From contig NZ_LN794158.1 in the NCBI RefSeq assembly GCF_000953015.1, positions 1,690,989 through 1,754,988 of the forward strand: a stretch of DNA of 64,000 nt. Direction: 5' to 3'. This stretch comes from Candidatus Methylopumilus turicensis (GTDB lineage Bacteria; Pseudomonadota; Gammaproteobacteria; Burkholderiales; Methylophilaceae). The translations under genes were made by a program, and so were the position numbers. Shown here in pieces: positions 1-10,989 of this stretch (the stretch's first letter is position 1; each line of letters begins with the position of its first letter). Under the pieces are notes generated by a model. That model saw only the letters and a program-made list of their open reading frames with translations, searched no databases and was not told where the DNA came from.

Positions 1-943
1 ACACATAGGTAAAAAATGTCAGCGTAATACTGCCCGCCAATAAACGCGTAAACGTATTTTGAGCTTGTGACGAAATCACTAATCCACGGCCAATAAGTAG
101 CATGAACAAAATCAGTAACAAGACGTTACCCAAAAATCCAAACTCCTCACCAAACACCGCAAAAATAAAGTCCGTCGTGCGTTCTGGTAAGAAATCAAGT
201 TGTGATTGTGTTCCTTCCATCCAACCTTTACCGGCTAAACCACCTGAGCCTAATGCAATACTAGCCTGAATGGTGTGGTACCCAGCGCCTAATGGGTCTT
301 GATAAGGGTCGAACAAAATCTCAATTCTTCTGCGCTGATAGTCGTGTAGCATCGACCAAAAAATAGGGGCCATGACGGCCACTGAAACTGCGCCTCCAGC
401 CAATATTTTCCAACTTAATCCAGCTAAGAATAAAACATAAAAGCCAGCCGCAGTGACAATCAAGGCGGTGCCCAAATCAGGTTGTTTCATAATCAAGCCA
501 ACAGGCACCACCAAGAGTAATGCAGCCACACCGTAATCTAACCAGCGTAAACTTTGCTCACGCCTTGAAAAATACCAAGCCAACATCATCGGCGCCGCTA
601 TCTTCATCAGTTCTGAGGGTTGAATCCTACCGATGCCTAAGTTGAGCCAACGTCTTGCGCCATGACTAATTTCACCAAACAACGCCACGCCGACTAGCAT
701 TAATAATCCGAGGATAAAAAGTGGCAATGCAATTCGCTCTAAATAATGAGGCGAAGTATTCGCGGCAAGCCACATGATCGTTAATGCAGCCAGAATGTTG
801 AGCAGCTGAGAACCAACGCGATCAAAACTGCCTCCCGATGCACTATATAAAACAAACAGCCCAACAACACAGCTAAAAAGAATACAACCCATTAAAAATG
901 GATCGATATACTTTTTCAATCGCTCAGCAATTTGACTAATCAT
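1..943 (-). CDS. rodA: RodA, peptidoglycan glycosyltransferase of the elongasome (3' end cut by window)
   Basis: SEDS-family membrane protein that polymerises lipid II into glycan strands during cell elongation, working with PBP2. Translating the minus strand from the ATG at 943 gives a polytopic protein with family-typical stretches such as LFGEISHGARRWL and IQPSELMK. About 314 residues are present, so roughly the last 50-60 of the usual ~370 lie outside the window. The start codon overlaps the last 8 bases of mrdA, which indicates translational coupling within the rod operon. Identification is firm; the C-terminus cannot be assessed. Confidence 0.93.
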   Translation of the reverse strand, partial: MISQIAERLKKYIDPFLMGCILFSCVVGLFVLYSASGGSFDRVGSQLLNILAALTIMWLAANTSPHYLERIALPLFILGLLMLVGVALFGEISHGARRWLNLGIGRIQPSELMKIAAPMMLAWYFSRREQSLRWLDYGVAALLLVVPVGLIMKQPDLGTALIVTAAGFYVLFLAGLSWKILAGGAVSVAVMAPIFWSMLHDYQRRRIEILFDPYQDPLGAGYHTIQASIALGSGGLAGKGWMEGTQSQLDFLPERTTDFIFAVFGEEFGFLGNVLLLILFMLLIGRGLVISSQAQNTFTRLLAGSITLTFFTYV

Positions 944-2858
944 GTGGAGCATCCTCGACAATAGACGCTTCAGGCTTTTTGCTGGCGTCCTGTGGTGGTG
1001 TGACGGGCGTTTTTCCTAGGAGATAATAATCCATGACTTTACGGGCAATAGGGCCCGCTGCTGAACCACCATGACCGCCGTTTTCAACAATCACTGCCAC
1101 AGCAATTTTTGGGTCATCAGCAGGGGCGTAAGCAATAAATAAAGCATGGTCGCGATGACGCTCATCCATACTTCCCGCATTATATTTCGCGCCCTGCTTG
1201 ATACCCACGACCTGAGCGGTTCCTGTTTTTGCCGCGATACTATAGCTGCTGCCTGCCCCCACGCTCGCGGCAGTCCCACCAGGCTGAGTCACCGCCGTCA
1301 TGCCCGCTCTTACAATTTCAATGTTACCCGTATCAAGCGCGATCTCATCCAACTTTGTGATGGGCATTAAATGCGTTTCTGCCCCATTATGCTTTTGAAT
1401 GCTGCTCACCAAATGCGGCTTCATTGCAATGCCATTATTCGCCAGCGCCGCTGTTGCCTGCGCGAGCTGCATTGGCGTGACCAAGGTATAGCCTTGGCCA
1501 ATTCCGACAATCACCGTTTCACCTGGATACCATTTTTGTTTCCAACGACGCCATTTCCATTCAGGCGTTGGTAACAAACCACCAATCTCACCCGCCAAAT
1601 CTACACCTGTTTTTTTCCCAAAGCCGAAGTGACTGACGAAAGAAGTGAGTTTATCAATACCCAGCTCTAACGCGAGTCCATAAAAAAATGTATCGCAAGA
1701 AACAGTAATCGCCTTTTGCATATCCACTTGACCATGGCCACCTGGTTTCCAATCACGATACTGATGCGAGCTACCTGCTAATGTATAAAACCCAGGGTCA
1801 CCTATACTGAAAGGCGGCTTGCGCTTCGCTTCTTGTAAGCCGGCCATTGCAACAAAAGGCTTAAATGTTGACCCTGGTGGATAGATACCCCGAATAGGAC
1901 GGTTGATGAGGGGACGATCCAAGGATTGATTGAGCGATTTCCAGGTATCCGCATCAATGCCATCCACAAAGAGATTTGGGTCAAAGGTTGGCATACTCAC
2001 ATAAGATAAAATTTCACCATTTTTTGGATTAATTGCCACTAATGCGCCACGATGGTTTTCAAACGCTTTTTCGGCGATATCTTGCATCTTAGAGTCGATC
2101 GACAACACTAAGTTATCACCTGGCACTGGTGGTGTGCTTGATAACACCCGAATCGCATGGCCATCAGCATCAATTTCCACTTGCTGAAAACCTGTGGTGC
2201 CATGCAATTGACGTTCGTAATATTGCTCAATACCACCCTTGCCTATGTGGTCAGAGCCTTTGTAATTAGAGAGGTCTTCAGACTGCTCGAGGACTTTAAC
2301 ATCCGCCGCATTAATACGCCCAATATAGCCAATCATATGCACACCAAGATTGCCTAGAGGGTAATGCCTAAAAAGTCGTGAGCGAATTTCTACACCAGGA
2401 AACTGATAGCGATGCGCAGCAAATTTAGCGGCTTCTACTTCGTTTAGATGGGTTCTAATAGGGACACTCTCAAAACTGTGACTTTCTTGACGTAACTTTT
2501 TAAAACGCTTTCGGTCTTCAGCACTCACTTCAATTAACTGGCTAATATGATTAATGGTTGCTTCAACATCGACCGCTTTTGATGGGGTAATTTCCAAGGT
2601 GTAAACAAAGAAATTATGCGCTAAGGTCACACCATTTCGATCAAGAATCAGGCCCCGATTAGGCACGATTGGAACCAATGAAACACGATTGTTTTCTGCA
2701 AGCGTGTGAAAATAGTCGTACTTCAAAATCTGCAAATAAGCGAAGCGGCCTAACAAAATAGCAAAGCACAGCAATATCAAGACCATTGCCACGGTCAAGC
2801 GCGCGCTGTAATGATGTTGCTCTAAAGAATGATTTTTTACTTCGAAACGCAAGCGCAT
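936..2858 (-). CDS. mrdA: Penicillin-binding protein 2 (peptidoglycan D,D-transpeptidase)
   Basis: Cross-links peptidoglycan during side-wall elongation in partnership with RodA. It is a 640-residue class B PBP with one N-terminal membrane anchor (about residues 20-45), a pedestal domain and a transpeptidase domain. The catalytic motifs are all present: GSTFK (Ser near 329), SCD (near 387) and KTGTA (Lys near 544). The open frame extends upstream into mreD, but the ATG at 2858 (MRLRFEVKNH) lies 5 bp after the mreD stop and gives the usual length, so I chose it. Member of the mreCD-mrdA-rodA operon. Confidence 0.96.
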   Translation of the reverse strand: MRLRFEVKNHSLEQHHYSARLTVAMVLILLCFAILLGRFAYLQILKYDYFHTLAENNRVSLVPIVPNRGLILDRNGVTLAHNFFVYTLEITPSKAVDVEATINHISQLIEVSAEDRKRFKKLRQESHSFESVPIRTHLNEVEAAKFAAHRYQFPGVEIRSRLFRHYPLGNLGVHMIGYIGRINAADVKVLEQSEDLSNYKGSDHIGKGGIEQYYERQLHGTTGFQQVEIDADGHAIRVLSSTPPVPGDNLVLSIDSKMQDIAEKAFENHRGALVAINPKNGEILSYVSMPTFDPNLFVDGIDADTWKSLNQSLDRPLINRPIRGIYPPGSTFKPFVAMAGLQEAKRKPPFSIGDPGFYTLAGSSHQYRDWKPGGHGQVDMQKAITVSCDTFFYGLALELGIDKLTSFVSHFGFGKKTGVDLAGEIGGLLPTPEWKWRRWKQKWYPGETVIVGIGQGYTLVTPMQLAQATAALANNGIAMKPHLVSSIQKHNGAETHLMPITKLDEIALDTGNIEIVRAGMTAVTQPGGTAASVGAGSSYSIAAKTGTAQVVGIKQGAKYNAGSMDERHRDHALFIAYAPADDPKIAVAVIVENGGHGGSAAGPIARKVMDYYLLGKTPVTPPQDASKKPEASIVEDAPHD

Positions 2859-2863
2859 ATTAA

Positions 2864-3343
2864 TTATTGCTGACGCGCCATAATATGCGTTGAAATTTGA
2901 GAGTGAAGCACGGCATACCACAACATAATACCGGTGAAGGACGGCACGAAATAAGTCCAACCAAAATACTCACTGCCCGAGAAAGACTTGAGCAATAGCA
3001 AGATGACTTGATTGACAAACAACAACAACAATACATAAACCGATTGTTGCAATGTCGTAAATAAGATTAATCGGCGCTGATACATCACCGCCAAAAATGC
3101 AGTTAAAGCATAAGCAAGTGCATTTTGACCAAACAAATCGCCGGTTACCAAATCCATCAAAATGCCTGCCGTCCAAGCAATGCCAATATTACAAATGCTT
3201 GGTGCACGCAGCAGCCAAAATAACAGCACCAGCAATAAAAAATCTGGCTTAATTTGAAGCAAGACCCCGGACAAAGGGAGTAGCTGAAGCAAAAGGGCGG
3301 CAACTAAACTAAAATAAACACGCCTTCGGTTATGGTTTGGCAT
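2864..3343 (-). CDS. mreD: Rod shape-determining protein MreD
   Basis: Small inner-membrane component of the rod complex that bridges MreC and the RodA/PBP2 machinery. The 159-residue product is almost entirely hydrophobic with about five membrane segments, and matches MreD in length and in the pattern LQLLPLSG...KPDFLLLVLLFWLLR. Its start lies inside the end of mreC (14 bp overlap), and the stop is 5 bp before mrdA, fitting one coupled transcription unit. MreD sequences are poorly conserved, so gene position supports the call strongly. Confidence 0.93.
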   Translation of the reverse strand: MPNHNRRRVYFSLVAALLLQLLPLSGVLLQIKPDFLLLVLLFWLLRAPSICNIGIAWTAGILMDLVTGDLFGQNALAYALTAFLAVMYQRRLILFTTLQQSVYVLLLLFVNQVILLLLKSFSGSEYFGWTYFVPSFTGIMLWYAVLHSQISTHIMARQQ

Positions 3344-4268
3344 CGCCGCTCCTTGCCGAGGTTTGTTTTTTATCTAACTGCTTTTGTGCATCCAAGGTGA
3401 GTGTTTTCTGAATATCTTGAGCGATCAAATTCTCAGTATCACTTGAGAGGATTAGCAATTGTCGATGATTTTGGATACCCGCCAATGGCTTGGCAATAAT
3501 TTGTGCGAATGGCGAACTTGCATTCGTTTTAACACTATCGACAACGGCAACAGCAAGTCCCGCAGGATAAATACCATCAATCCCTGAAGTCACTAACCTA
3601 TCGCCTTTTTGGATATCGACGTTGGCTGGCAAGTAAGGCAAATTCACGACATTGTCGCGACCATGCCCAAATGAAATAGCGCGCAAAGCGTTACGCTCAA
3701 CTTGAATAGGGATAGAGAGAGATTTATCGGTGAGCAGCGTCACCTCACTTGTGTAGGGAAACACTCTTGTTACTTGACCGACAATTCCGGCGCTATCAAC
3801 TACCGCTTGACCAGCAACCACATGATTTTCGCTACCCATATTGACGATGACTTTGTGTGTAAACGGATCTCGTCCGGTGTACATAATTTCAGCCAGATGC
3901 GCTGGCTGGCTGGCTACCTTAGCAGCCTCCATCAACGTGCGTAGTTGGTCATTTTCATTTTTCAAGGATTGAATTGCCTGAACTTGTATCGATTGAAAAA
4001 TGGCTTGTTTCTTTAGCACCTCCACTTCATCTTGGAGGGATTGCTTGGAAATAAAGTAGTTGCCAATATTGCGATATAACACAAATGGGCTGTTAGCCAA
4101 TGTTTGCAAAGGCTTAAGCGCCACTGTTAACGCATCTCTAACCGGCGTGAGGTAGTTAAATTTTGAATCTGACGCCATCAGCAAAAGTGATAGCGTAGAA
4201 AATACAATGACCCTCACAAACGGGCTGGGGCCATGTATAAAGAAACGTGGGGTTTGTTGTTGATCCAT
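3330..4268 (-). CDS. mreC: Rod shape-determining protein MreC
   Basis: Periplasmic scaffold of the elongasome that activates PBP2. The 312-residue protein has a short cytoplasmic tail, one membrane segment (about residues 18-35), a coiled coil (about 70-110: LQDEVEVLKKQAIFQ and QSLKNENDQLRTLMEAA) and the two beta-barrel domains with family motifs such as VVDSAGIVGQV and GDRLVTSGIDGIYPAGL. The C-terminal 40 residues are polar and low complexity. It lies 131 bp downstream of mreB, separated by a hairpin, and overlaps mreD. Confidence 0.95.
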   Translation of the reverse strand: MDQQQTPRFFIHGPSPFVRVIVFSTLSLLLMASDSKFNYLTPVRDALTVALKPLQTLANSPFVLYRNIGNYFISKQSLQDEVEVLKKQAIFQSIQVQAIQSLKNENDQLRTLMEAAKVASQPAHLAEIMYTGRDPFTHKVIVNMGSENHVVAGQAVVDSAGIVGQVTRVFPYTSEVTLLTDKSLSIPIQVERNALRAISFGHGRDNVVNLPYLPANVDIQKGDRLVTSGIDGIYPAGLAVAVVDSVKTNASSPFAQIIAKPLAGIQNHRQLLILSSDTENLIAQDIQKTLTLDAQKQLDKKQTSARSGDAKP

Positions 4269-4363
4269 TAAAATCTATGCAAATAAATCAAAATCATATG
4301 ACCCAAAAGAGACAAATAAAGCCATTAATAAAAGCATTAAGAAAACCGTTGAGTACAATTAAA

Positions 4364-4384
4364 GAGGGCTGCGATGCAGCCCTC
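4364..4384 (-). terminator. Hairpin between mreB and mreC, possible partial terminator
   Basis: A perfect 9-bp inverted repeat (gagggctgc / gcagccctc) with a 3-nt loop lies 16 bp after the mreB stop. Read on the minus strand it is followed by TTTAATTG, a weak U tract. It could attenuate readthrough from mreB into mreCD-mrdA-rodA, giving more MreB than the membrane partners. Termination strength is inferred. Confidence 0.5.
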
Positions 4385-4399
4385 AACAATCAAACCTTG

Positions 4400-5464
<1,065 letters not shown>

Positions 5465-5531
5465 CTACTAAAATTTAGCGGAAGTATTGTGACGAAACAC
5501 GCCGCGGCTGAAGTTGTGCGTAAAATCAAGT

Positions 5532-5537
5532 TATAAT
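5532..5537 (+). promoter_or_regulatory. Probable -10 element for gatCAB
   Basis: A consensus TATAAT lies 45 bp upstream of the gatC ATG in the mreB/gatC divergent region. No good -35 hexamer sits 16-18 bp upstream of it, so only the -10 is called. The distance to gatC and the absence of another candidate make it the likely gatCAB promoter. Confidence 0.4.
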
Positions 5538-5576
5538 ACCTTATATCTAACAAAAATTTAAGATTTGGACGCAGAA

Positions 5577-5864
5577 ATGTCACTTAACAGTGCAGATATT
5601 AAAAGGATTGCGCACTTGGCGCGTATTGAGGTGAGCGATACAGAAGCAGAGGCCACTTTAACCAAGCTGACAGGCATTCTTGGCCTGATTGAGCAAATGC
5701 AAGCGGTCGATACCAAAGGCATCGTTCCAATGTCGCATTCACAAGATGTGACCCAGCGTCTTCGTGAAGACGTCGTGACCGAAACCAACCAACGCGAACT
5801 GTTCCAATCAATCGCGCCAGCGGTTGAGGGTGGTCTATACCTTGTTCCTAAAGTGATCGAATAA
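5577..5864 (+). CDS. gatC: Asp-tRNA(Asn)/Glu-tRNA(Gln) amidotransferase subunit C
   Basis: Small structural subunit that wraps around GatA and stabilises the GatCAB complex, which converts mischarged Glu-tRNA(Gln) or Asp-tRNA(Asn) into the correct amide form. The 95-residue protein has the family opening [19 protein letters not shown] and the ending LREDVV...[15 protein letters not shown] four codons upstream could also start the frame, but the ATG at 5577 matches the family N-terminus. The next gene, gatA, starts 6 bp after the stop. Confidence 0.95.
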   Translation: MSLNSADIKRIAHLARIEVSDTEAEATLTKLTGILGLIEQMQAVDTKGIVPMSHSQDVTQRLREDVVTETNQRELFQSIAPAVEGGLYLVPKVIE

Positions 5865-5870
5865 AAACTC

Positions 5871-7340
5871 ATGATTAACAAAAGCCTAAAACAACTTGGC
5901 GCCATGCTCCAAGGCAAAGAAATTTCTAGCGTCGAATTGACGCAAGAATTTTTAAACCGTATTGACAGACTAAACCCTGAAATCAATGCCTTCATCACGC
6001 TAGATAAAGACAAAACGCTTGCCCAAGCAAAACATGCTGACAGCCTATTAGCGGCTGGAAAAGGCACTGCCTTAACCGGCTTGCCAATCGGCCAAAAAGA
6101 TATTTTTGTGGCTAAAGGTTGGCGCACAACATGTGGTTCAAAAATGCTCGAAACATTTATCGGGCCTTATGATGCAGACATCATTGAGCGCTTTGATGGT
6201 GTAGGTGCAGTCAATTTGGGTAAAACCAATATGGACGAATTTGCGATGGGCTCATCCAACGAGACCAGCTACTTCGGCAAAGTACAAAATCCTTGGGATA
6301 GAAGTCGCGTTCCAGGCGGCAGTTCGGGCGGTAGCGCCGCCGCGGTTGCAGCACGTTTATGCGCGGCAGCAACTGGCACTGATACTGGCGGTTCAATTCG
6401 TCAACCAGCCTCACTCTGTGGCTTATCAGGCTTAAAACCAACTTATGGCTTAGCTTCTCGTTATGGGATGATTGCTTTTGCATCATCATTAGATCAATCC
6501 GGTCCAATGGCAAAATCATGCGAAGACATGGCACTGATGATGAACGTCATTACAGGGTTCGATAAACGTGATTCGACGAGCTTAAATCGTGAAAAAGAAG
6601 ATTACACGCGCGACCTGAATAAGCCACTTGCTGGCTTAAAAGTCGGCTTACCAAAAGAGTATTTCGCAGAAGGCCTGGGCGCCGATGTGGCCAAGGTAGT
6701 GAATGAAGCCATTGCTGAATACAAAAAGCTAGGCGCCCAAATCATTGACATTAGCCTGCCTAATACCAAGCTTTCTATTCCAGTCTATTACGTACTTGCA
6801 CCAGCTGAAGCATCGAGTAATTTATCTCGCTTTGATGGTGTGCGTTACGGCCATCGCGCTAAAGAATATGGCGACTTAATGGATATGTATTGCAAGAGCC
6901 GTGCTGAAGGCTTTGGCGCAGAAGTTAAACGCCGGATCTTGATTGGCGCGTATGTATTAAGTGCTGGTTACTACGATGCTTACTACATAAAAGCCCAACA
7001 AATCCGCCGCCTCATTGCGCAAGATTTTGAAAATGTATTTAAACAATGCGACATCATCATGGGACCAACTGCGCCATCGACAGCCTTTAAAGCCGGTGAA
7101 AAAGCCGACGATCCAGTTTCGATGTACTTACAAGATATTTATACCATCGCGGTGAACTTAGCTGGTTTGCCAGGCATGAGCATCCCTGCGGGCTTTGCGC
7201 CAAGTGAAGATGGCAAACGTTTGCCGGTGGGCTTACAAATTATTGGTAATTACTTTGATGAAGCGCGCATGCTCAATGCTGGCCACGCTTATCAACAAGT
7301 CACAGATTGGCATACACAAATGCCAGAGGGAATTGAATAA
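5871..7340 (+). CDS. gatA: Asp-tRNA(Asn)/Glu-tRNA(Gln) amidotransferase subunit A
   Basis: Amidase-signature glutaminase of GatCAB that releases ammonia from glutamine and passes it to GatB. The 489-residue protein carries the Ser-cisSer-Lys triad region: Lys in [10 protein letters not shown] (near residue 76) and the glycine/serine block [14 protein letters not shown], continuing to [13 protein letters not shown] (near 150-176). Length is standard. The stop TAA shares a base with the gatB ATG, so the two subunits are translationally coupled. Confidence 0.97.
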   Translation: MINKSLKQLGAMLQGKEISSVELTQEFLNRIDRLNPEINAFITLDKDKTLAQAKHADSLLAAGKGTALTGLPIGQKDIFVAKGWRTTCGSKMLETFIGPYDADIIERFDGVGAVNLGKTNMDEFAMGSSNETSYFGKVQNPWDRSRVPGGSSGGSAAAVAARLCAAATGTDTGGSIRQPASLCGLSGLKPTYGLASRYGMIAFASSLDQSGPMAKSCEDMALMMNVITGFDKRDSTSLNREKEDYTRDLNKPLAGLKVGLPKEYFAEGLGADVAKVVNEAIAEYKKLGAQIIDISLPNTKLSIPVYYVLAPAEASSNLSRFDGVRYGHRAKEYGDLMDMYCKSRAEGFGAEVKRRILIGAYVLSAGYYDAYYIKAQQIRRLIAQDFENVFKQCDIIMGPTAPSTAFKAGEKADDPVSMYLQDIYTIAVNLAGLPGMSIPAGFAPSEDGKRLPVGLQIIGNYFDEARMLNAGHAYQQVTDWHTQMPEGIE

Positions 7341-8782
7341 TGGAATGGGAAGTCGTGATCGGGCTGGAAACTCACACCCAGCTACAAACCAAAACTAAAA
7401 TTTTTAGTGGTGCCTCCACTGCGTTTGGTTCTGAGCCAAACACACAAGCTTGCGTTGTGAGTTTGGCGTTTCCTGGCGTCTTGCCAGTGCTCAATCAAGA
7501 AGCAGTGAAATGCGCGATTAAATTTGGCCTCGCGGTGAATGCTGAAATCGCACCACGCTCTGTGTTTGCACGTAAGAATTACTTCTATCCAGACTTGCCT
7601 AAAGGCTATCAAATCAGCCAGTACGAGCTACCAGTGGTTGGCAAAGGCAGCATGACGATTCAAGTGGGTAGCGGCGACAAAGCTTATGAAAAAGTCATCA
7701 ATATTACCCGTGCGCATTTAGAAGAAGATGCTGGTAAATCTGTGCACGGTGCACAAGAAGGCATGTCTGGCATCGACTTAAACCGTGCTGGCACGCCACT
7801 TCTTGAAATTGTGACTGAACCTGATATGCGTTCAGCTGCTGAAGCGGTGGCCTATGCTAAAAAATTACATGATCTAGTGCAATGGATCGGCATTTGCGAT
7901 GGCAACATGCAAGAAGGTAGCTTTCGCTGTGACGTGAACGTTTCTGTGCGTCCTAAGGGCTCAGAAAAACTTGGCACTCGCCGCGAAATTAAAAACTTAA
8001 ACTCATTCAAGTTTATGCAACAGGCGATTGAGTACGAGACAAGCTGGCAAATTGAAACGTTAGAAGATGGCGGCACGATTCAACAAGCCACCGTGCTATT
8101 TAATCCAGACACAGGCGAAACGCGCGCGATGCGTAGCAAAGAAGAAGCGAACGATTATCGCTACTTCCCAGACCCTGATTTGTTACCGCTTGCAATTTCA
8201 GAAAGTGATATCAGCGCAGTCAAAGCTGACATGCCTGAATTACCAGAAGCGATGAAAGCTCGCTTTGAAGCACAATTTGGCTTGGCGCACTATGATGCAA
8301 ATGCGCTCACTAGTTCACGTGGCACAGCGGATTATTTCGTTGCGACTGTTGATGCTGGCAGCGATGCAAAACTGGCAGCTAACTGGGTCATGGGTAGTGT
8401 TTCAGCCAAGCTTAATGCTGAAGACAAAGAGATTTCAGCGTCACCAATTTCTCCTAGAGCTTTAGCAAGCCTCATCAAACGCATTCAAGACGGCACAATT
8501 TCTAACAATGCCGCCAAACAAGTGTTTGAAGCAATGTGGACTGGCGAAGGGGATGCAGACAGCATCATCGAAAGCAAAGGCTTAAAACAAGTCTCTGATA
8601 GTGGCGCAATTGAAGCGATTGTGGACGAAGTACTTGCCGCAAATGCTGCCATGGTTGAAGAGTTTAAAGCAGGTAAAGAAAAGGCGTTTAACGCGCTTGT
8701 TGGCCAAGCAATGAAAGCCTCAAAAGGTAAAGCGAACCCTGCACAAGTGAACGAGATTTTGAAGAAGAAACTAGAAGGCTAA
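7340..8782 (+). CDS. gatB: Asp-tRNA(Asn)/Glu-tRNA(Gln) amidotransferase subunit B
   Basis: Kinase/transamidase subunit of GatCAB that phosphorylates the misacylated tRNA carboxylate and amidates it. The 480-residue protein opens with [13 protein letters not shown] and has the [15 protein letters not shown] and EDAGKS motifs of the catalytic cradle, then the helical and YqeY-like tail domains that contact tRNA (ending [17 protein letters not shown]). Its presence with gatCA implies indirect synthesis of Gln-tRNA and/or Asn-tRNA; no glnS or asnS is visible here to decide which. Confidence 0.97.
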   Translation: MEWEVVIGLETHTQLQTKTKIFSGASTAFGSEPNTQACVVSLAFPGVLPVLNQEAVKCAIKFGLAVNAEIAPRSVFARKNYFYPDLPKGYQISQYELPVVGKGSMTIQVGSGDKAYEKVINITRAHLEEDAGKSVHGAQEGMSGIDLNRAGTPLLEIVTEPDMRSAAEAVAYAKKLHDLVQWIGICDGNMQEGSFRCDVNVSVRPKGSEKLGTRREIKNLNSFKFMQQAIEYETSWQIETLEDGGTIQQATVLFNPDTGETRAMRSKEEANDYRYFPDPDLLPLAISESDISAVKADMPELPEAMKARFEAQFGLAHYDANALTSSRGTADYFVATVDAGSDAKLAANWVMGSVSAKLNAEDKEISASPISPRALASLIKRIQDGTISNNAAKQVFEAMWTGEGDADSIIESKGLKQVSDSGAIEAIVDEVLAANAAMVEEFKAGKEKAFNALVGQAMKASKGKANPAQVNEILKKKLEG

Positions 8783-8794
8783 GTCTTTGGTTAT

Positions 8795-8929
8795 GTCGCC
8801 CCGCACTTTATGCGGGCTCCATTTTAGAACTTAACTTGTTGGCCAACTCACTTGATTCTGTCACCCCGCACTTGATGCGGGGTCCATTTTAAGACCTAAT
8901 TTGGATGCCGCATCAAGTGCGGCATGACA
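8795..8929. repeat. Cluster of three REP-like palindromic elements
   Basis: Three related palindromes fill the space between convergent gatB and pyrE. Copy 1 (8795-8826) and copy 2 (8860-8892) are direct repeats built on ccccgca-loop-tgcgggg followed by tccatttta. Copy 3 (8903-8929) is inverted, with the stem gccgca/tgcggc. Each folds into a stable hairpin, so the cluster may also stop transcription from both sides. The GTCACCCCGCACTTGATGCGGGGTCC style resembles dispersed intergenic palindromes known from many proteobacteria. No transposase is associated. Confidence 0.75.
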
Positions 8930-8940
8930 AAAAATCAGAT

Positions 8941-9600
8941 TCACACGCCATATTCATTTCTATACGCTTGCACCGCTGGTTTGAACTCAGCCAAGTCGGC
9001 AGCCCCATCTAAAAACTGAATTAAATCAGCCAATGTCGCAATTTTAATCACAGGCATACCACTATCTTTTTCCACTTCCTGAACCGCTGAAAGCACACCC
9101 AAACCACGCTCTTGGCGATCAATCGCGATAGCCACACCTGCTGGTTTTGCGCCTGCAGCTTTAATCATCTCAACAGATTCACGAACAGAGGTGCCAGCAG
9201 AGATTACGTCATCGACAATCAATACCCTGCCTTGTAGTGGCGCACCAACAATCGTACCGCCCTCACCATGATCTTTTGCTTCCTTACGGTTATAAGCATA
9301 AGGAAAGTTATGACCTTGTCGTGCCAACGCAATCGAAATACTTGCAGCTAAGGTAATGCCTTTATAAGCTGGTCCAAAAAGCATATCAAACTGCACGCCT
9401 GATTTCAGAATCGCTGCCGCATAAAATTCGCCTAATTTCATGAGACTTTCGCCGTCATTAAATAAACCCGCATTAAAAAAATAAGGGCTTAAGCGACCCG
9501 CTTTTGTTTTAAACTCACCAAAGCGCAGTACCTGTTTTTTAATGGCAAAATCGATAAACTGCGCGGTAAAATCTGTCCGTTGTGTTGGGATAGTCGTCAT
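8941..9600 (-). CDS. pyrE: Orotate phosphoribosyltransferase
   Basis: Transfers ribose phosphate from PRPP to orotate, giving OMP in de novo pyrimidine synthesis. The 219-residue protein has the type I phosphoribosyltransferase PRPP loop [16 protein letters not shown] (near residues 126-141) and the orotate loop region [17 protein letters not shown] near the N-terminus. It is transcribed divergently from xth with only 32 bp between the starts, so the promoters must overlap. Confidence 0.96.
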   Translation of the reverse strand: MTTIPTQRTDFTAQFIDFAIKKQVLRFGEFKTKAGRLSPYFFNAGLFNDGESLMKLGEFYAAAILKSGVQFDMLFGPAYKGITLAASISIALARQGHNFPYAYNRKEAKDHGEGGTIVGAPLQGRVLIVDDVISAGTSVRESVEMIKAAGAKPAGVAIAIDRQERGLGVLSAVQEVEKDSGMPVIKIATLADLIQFLDGAADLAEFKPAVQAYRNEYGV

Positions 9601-9632
9601 CTAGAATCTTCTAAAAACTTTAAGGAAATATC

Positions 9633-10424
9633 TTGCTTAGAATTATATCCGCAAATCTCAACGGCATCCGTTCCGCAGTGAATAAAGGTTTCTTACCTTG
9701 GATGCAAAAACAAAATGCCGACTTCATTTGCCTACAAGAACTCAAAGCGCAAGAAGCTGATATGACGCCAGAAATGCACGCTCCCAATGGATACCAAGGC
9801 TATTTTCACTATGCCGAGAAAAAAGGCTATAGCGGTGTCGGCATCTACACCAAACACAAACCAGATAATGTCATTATTGGATTAGGCCATGCAGACATTG
9901 ATGCAGAAGGACGCTATATCGAACTGCAGTTTGAAAATTTAGAGGGCAAGAAAGTGAGCATCGTTTCGCTCTATCTCCCATCTGGCTCTAGTGGTGAAGA
10001 TAGACAACAAGTCAAATTCAGTGTGATGGATCGCTTCTATCCACACCTTGAGGCACTCAAAGCCAGCGGTCGCGAAGTCGTCGTCTGTGGTGACTGGAAC
10101 ATCGCTCACCAAGAAGCAGATCTTAAAAACTGGAAAGGCAATAAAAAGAATTCAGGATTTTTACCTGAAGAACGCGCTTGGATGACAGACATATTCAGCA
10201 AGCTAGGATGGATTGATGCTTATCGAAAAGTGCATCCAGAAACCACCGAGGAATGTTATACATGGTGGAGTAACCGCGGTGCAGCTTGGGATAAAAACGT
10301 TGGGTGGCGAATTGATTATCAAGTCACGACGCCAGGCATTGGCAATAGTGCCGAGCAATGTCAGATTTATAAAGCCGAGCGCTTTAGCGACCACGCGCCG
10401 CTGATTATTGATTACATGATTTAA
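9633..10424 (+). CDS. xth: Exodeoxyribonuclease III / AP endonuclease
   Basis: Repairs abasic sites and degrades 3' ends in base excision repair. The 263-residue protein belongs to the exonuclease-endonuclease-phosphatase fold: ISANLNGIRSAV at the N-terminus, the metal-binding Glu in ICLQELKAQ, the GDWNIAHQEADLKN motif near residue 151 and the catalytic SDHAPLIIDY at the end. The start is TTG at 9633, preceded by AAGGAAA at suitable spacing; the family begins exactly at this MLRIISANLNGIRSA point. Confidence 0.95.
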   Translation: MLRIISANLNGIRSAVNKGFLPWMQKQNADFICLQELKAQEADMTPEMHAPNGYQGYFHYAEKKGYSGVGIYTKHKPDNVIIGLGHADIDAEGRYIELQFENLEGKKVSIVSLYLPSGSSGEDRQQVKFSVMDRFYPHLEALKASGREVVVCGDWNIAHQEADLKNWKGNKKNSGFLPEERAWMTDIFSKLGWIDAYRKVHPETTEECYTWWSNRGAAWDKNVGWRIDYQVTTPGIGNSAEQCQIYKAERFSDHAPLIIDYMI

Positions 10425-10445
10425 AGGTTTGTTGGTGATCGACCA

Positions 10446-10477
10446 AAAAGTAAGCCCGCATTAGCGGGCTTACTTTT
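10446..10477. terminator. Bidirectional terminator between xth and ssb
   Basis: A perfect 14-bp stem (aaaagtaagcccgc with its complement) encloses a 4-nt loop, flanked by A-rich and T-rich sides. It sits 21 bp after the xth stop and 20 bp after the ssb stop on the opposite strand, so it can terminate both convergent genes. Confidence 0.88.
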
Positions 10478-10497
10478 AACATAAACACTGGTGAACT

Positions 10498-10986
10498 TTA
10501 GAAAGGAATGTCATCCTCAAACGCATCAAAATCACCACCGCTTGCAGGTTGCTGTGCAGGGGCTGATTGCGCTGGACGAGCGCTTTGTTGTGGACGTGAT
10601 TGCATGCTTTGATCTTCATCCATCGATTCGTATGAGCTACTTGCACCGCCGCCTTCACGACCACCTAACATTTGCATTTGGTCTGCAATAATTTCTGTCG
10701 TGAGGCGATCTTGACCCTCTTTAGTTTGCCATTTTCGTGTTTGTAAACGACCTTCAATATAAACAGGACGACCCTTTTTGAGGTATTCGCCAGCAATCTC
10801 TGCAAGCTTGCGATAAATGACAATGTTATGCCATTCAGTGCGCTCTTGTTTTTGACCGCTTTTATCTTTCCAGCTATCAGTGGTTGCAATACTAAAGTTA
10901 CATACTGCTTCGCCGTTTGGCATGAAGCGCATTTCTGGGTCGCGACCCAAGTTACCCACTAAAATCACTTTATTGACTGATGCCAT
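10498..10986 (-). CDS. ssb: Single-stranded DNA-binding protein
   Basis: Coats single-stranded DNA in replication, recombination and repair. The 162-residue protein has the N-terminal OB fold ([20 protein letters not shown], then [14 protein letters not shown] and [11 protein letters not shown]), a Gln/Ser/Ala-rich disordered linker (about 112-150) and the acidic tip FEDDIPF that recruits partner proteins. It begins 3 bp after the transporter gene stop, so the two are probably cotranscribed. The order ssb-MFS-uvrA is common in betaproteobacteria. Confidence 0.97.
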   Translation of the reverse strand: MASVNKVILVGNLGRDPEMRFMPNGEAVCNFSIATTDSWKDKSGQKQERTEWHNIVIYRKLAEIAGEYLKKGRPVYIEGRLQTRKWQTKEGQDRLTTEIIADQMQMLGGREGGGASSSYESMDEDQSMQSRPQQSARPAQSAPAQQPASGGDFDAFEDDIPF

Positions 10987-10989
10987 GTT

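Noticed and set aside
936..2960. Longer PBP2 reading frame starting at 2960
   Set aside because: The extra 34 residues overlap mreD and are unlike the PBP2 N-terminus; they are out-of-frame mreD translation.
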